A stretch of DNA of 64,000 nucleotides, taken from NCBI RefSeq assembly GCF_015223055.1, contig NZ_JADFBX010000002.1:124001-188000 (forward strand). The letters are read 5' to 3'. A program made the translations under genes and the position numbers. Position 1 is the first letter of the stretch. Each line of letters opens with the position of its first letter. This DNA is from Pedobacter sp. MC2016-24. Its GTDB lineage: Bacteria > Bacteroidota > Bacteroidia > Sphingobacteriales > Sphingobacteriaceae. The notes beneath the pieces are model-generated. The model was not told where the DNA came from. It did not search any database and saw only the letters and a program-made list of their open reading frames with translations. Positions 63,286-64,000 of the stretch are shown piece by piece.

Positions 63286-64000
63286 ATGATTAATCAGGAC
63301 ACCATTAACAAAATCATGGATACTGCCCGCATTGAAGAGGTGGTTGGAGATTTTGTGGCTTTAAAAAAGCGGGGTAGCAGTCTGATTGGAAATTGTCCTT
63401 TTCACAACGAGAAAACACCTTCGTTTAACGTTTCTGTAACGAAAGGGATTTATAAGTGCTTTGGATGTGGTAAAGGAGGGGATTCAGTCCATTTTATCAT
63501 GGATCATGAGAAATATTCCTATCCGGAAGCACTGAAATACCTGGCGCAGAAATACAACATTGAAGTAGAAGAGACCGTACAGAGCCCTCAGAATATAGAG
63601 GCGCAGAATGCGAGAGAAAGCCTATACATCGTTTCTGAGTATGCTGCGGGGTATTTCGCCAATGAACTGTGGACAGGGCAGGAGGGCCGCGCGATTGGCC
63701 TTAGCTATTTCAAGGAGCGGGGATTTAGAGAAGATATTGTCAAGAAGTTCCAGTTGGGTTATTCTCCGGAAGCGTGGGATGCGCTGATTGTCAGTGCTAC
63801 GGGCGCCGGGCACAGGGAAGAATACCTGGAAAAAGCCGGGCTTTCGATACGGAACGACAAGGGTAAACTATACGATCGCTTTAGAGGTCGGGTGATGTTT
63901 CCCATTCACAATTTTACAGGCCGGGTAATCGGTTTTGGCGGGCGGACTTTAAAAACCGATAAAAAGGTTCCTAAATATGTGAACTCACCAGAGAGTGACA
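63286..64000 (+). CDS. dnaG: DNA primase, N-terminal part
   Basis: The gene begins at the ATG at 63286, preceded by GAGAAAGGGAAAA, and runs off the right edge, so 238 codons are visible. The N-terminal CHC2 zinc domain is clear (IGNCPFHNEKTPSFNVSVTKGIYKCFGCGKGGDSVHF), followed by the start of the RNA-polymerase core (YAAGYFANELWTG, FKERGFREDIVKKFQLGYSPEAWD, YDRFRGRVMFPIHNFTGRVIGFGGR). It makes RNA primers for DNA replication. The TOPRIM domain begins near the end of the visible part. Confidence 0.95.
   Translation, partial: MINQDTINKIMDTARIEEVVGDFVALKKRGSSLIGNCPFHNEKTPSFNVSVTKGIYKCFGCGKGGDSVHFIMDHEKYSYPEALKYLAQKYNIEVEETVQSPQNIEAQNARESLYIVSEYAAGYFANELWTGQEGRAIGLSYFKERGFREDIVKKFQLGYSPEAWDALIVSATGAGHREEYLEKAGLSIRNDKGKLYDRFRGRVMFPIHNFTGRVIGFGGRTLKTDKKVPKYVNSPESD

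Noticed and set aside
1..64000. tRNA, rRNA, CRISPR array, insertion sequence or prophage
   Set aside because: I found no cloverleaf-like sequence in the gaps, no regular spaced repeats, and no transposase, integrase or phage gene among the reading frames.

Overview
The window is a stretch of ordinary chromosome from a Bacteroidota bacterium. It is most likely a member of the Sphingobacteriaceae close to Pedobacter. The evidence is the gene families present: SdhAB of the SdhCAB type, paired LytS/LytTR regulators, M56/BlaI pairs, outer-membrane receptors with carboxypeptidase-like N-termini, DUF4369-thioredoxins and a long SecA. Also typical are the order miaB / sigma-54 activator / lptE / TPR protein / secG / groES / groL, and TAnnTTTG-like -7 boxes with weak Shine-Dalgarno signals. 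I see no rRNA, tRNA, CRISPR array, prophage, transposase or insertion sequence. Coding density is high, and most genes sit in short same-strand operons, often with 4-bp overlaps.

Layout. 1-1345: end of the succinate dehydrogenase operon with its terminator. 1357-4133: an M56 peptidase / BlaI repressor pair with two likely operators, and a separate 56-residue membrane-peptide gene. 4375-6161: LytS-type kinase and LytTR regulator. 6158-7476: PlsC-like acyltransferase and Nudix hydrolase. 7511-12430: two tandem outer-membrane receptors. 12528-14539: thioredoxin-like protein, ClpS, FabH-type synthase. 14550-18920: a 2,4-dienoyl-CoA reductase and an enoyl-CoA isomerase, which together would process unsaturated acyl-CoAs, downstream of a large macroglobulin-like protein with a receptor plug. 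18986-22732: dcd, phosphopantetheinyl transferase, lipB, two small membrane proteins and an SGNH lipoprotein. 22734-29654: an RDD gene divergent from a six-gene operon (SpoIIM-like, membrane protein, DUF4129, DUF4350, MoxR ATPase, DUF58). This is the best candidate here for a poorly described multi-protein system. 29651-38918: L-serine dehydratase, MgtC, GroEL/GroES, SecG, TPR protein, LptE, sigma-54 activator, MiaB. 39079-42674: two tandem paralogous AsmA-like proteins. 42676-49372: S9 peptidase, IlvE, tryptophan 2,3-dioxygenase family protein, a SerB-SerA fusion, an SDR epimerase. 49447-53202: a degenerate arginase-fold protein, a thioredoxin-like lipid/thiol protein, PurD. 53479-57080: YeiH-type exporter with LysR regulator, ECF sigma factor with membrane partner, small secreted protein. 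57232-64000: SecA, SPOR protein, M20 amidohydrolase, an unknown secreted protein, and the start of dnaG.

The most unusual observations are: a phosphoserine phosphatase fused to the two ends of phosphoglycerate dehydrogenase with the NAD-binding core missing; an arginase-fold protein that has lost several metal ligands; an intrinsic terminator lying inside the 5' end of a DUF2752 reading frame; a eukaryote-like dienoyl-CoA reductase / enoyl-CoA isomerase pair; and TonB plug modules carried by proteins that are not beta-barrels. All family assignments come from reading motifs; no database search was run.
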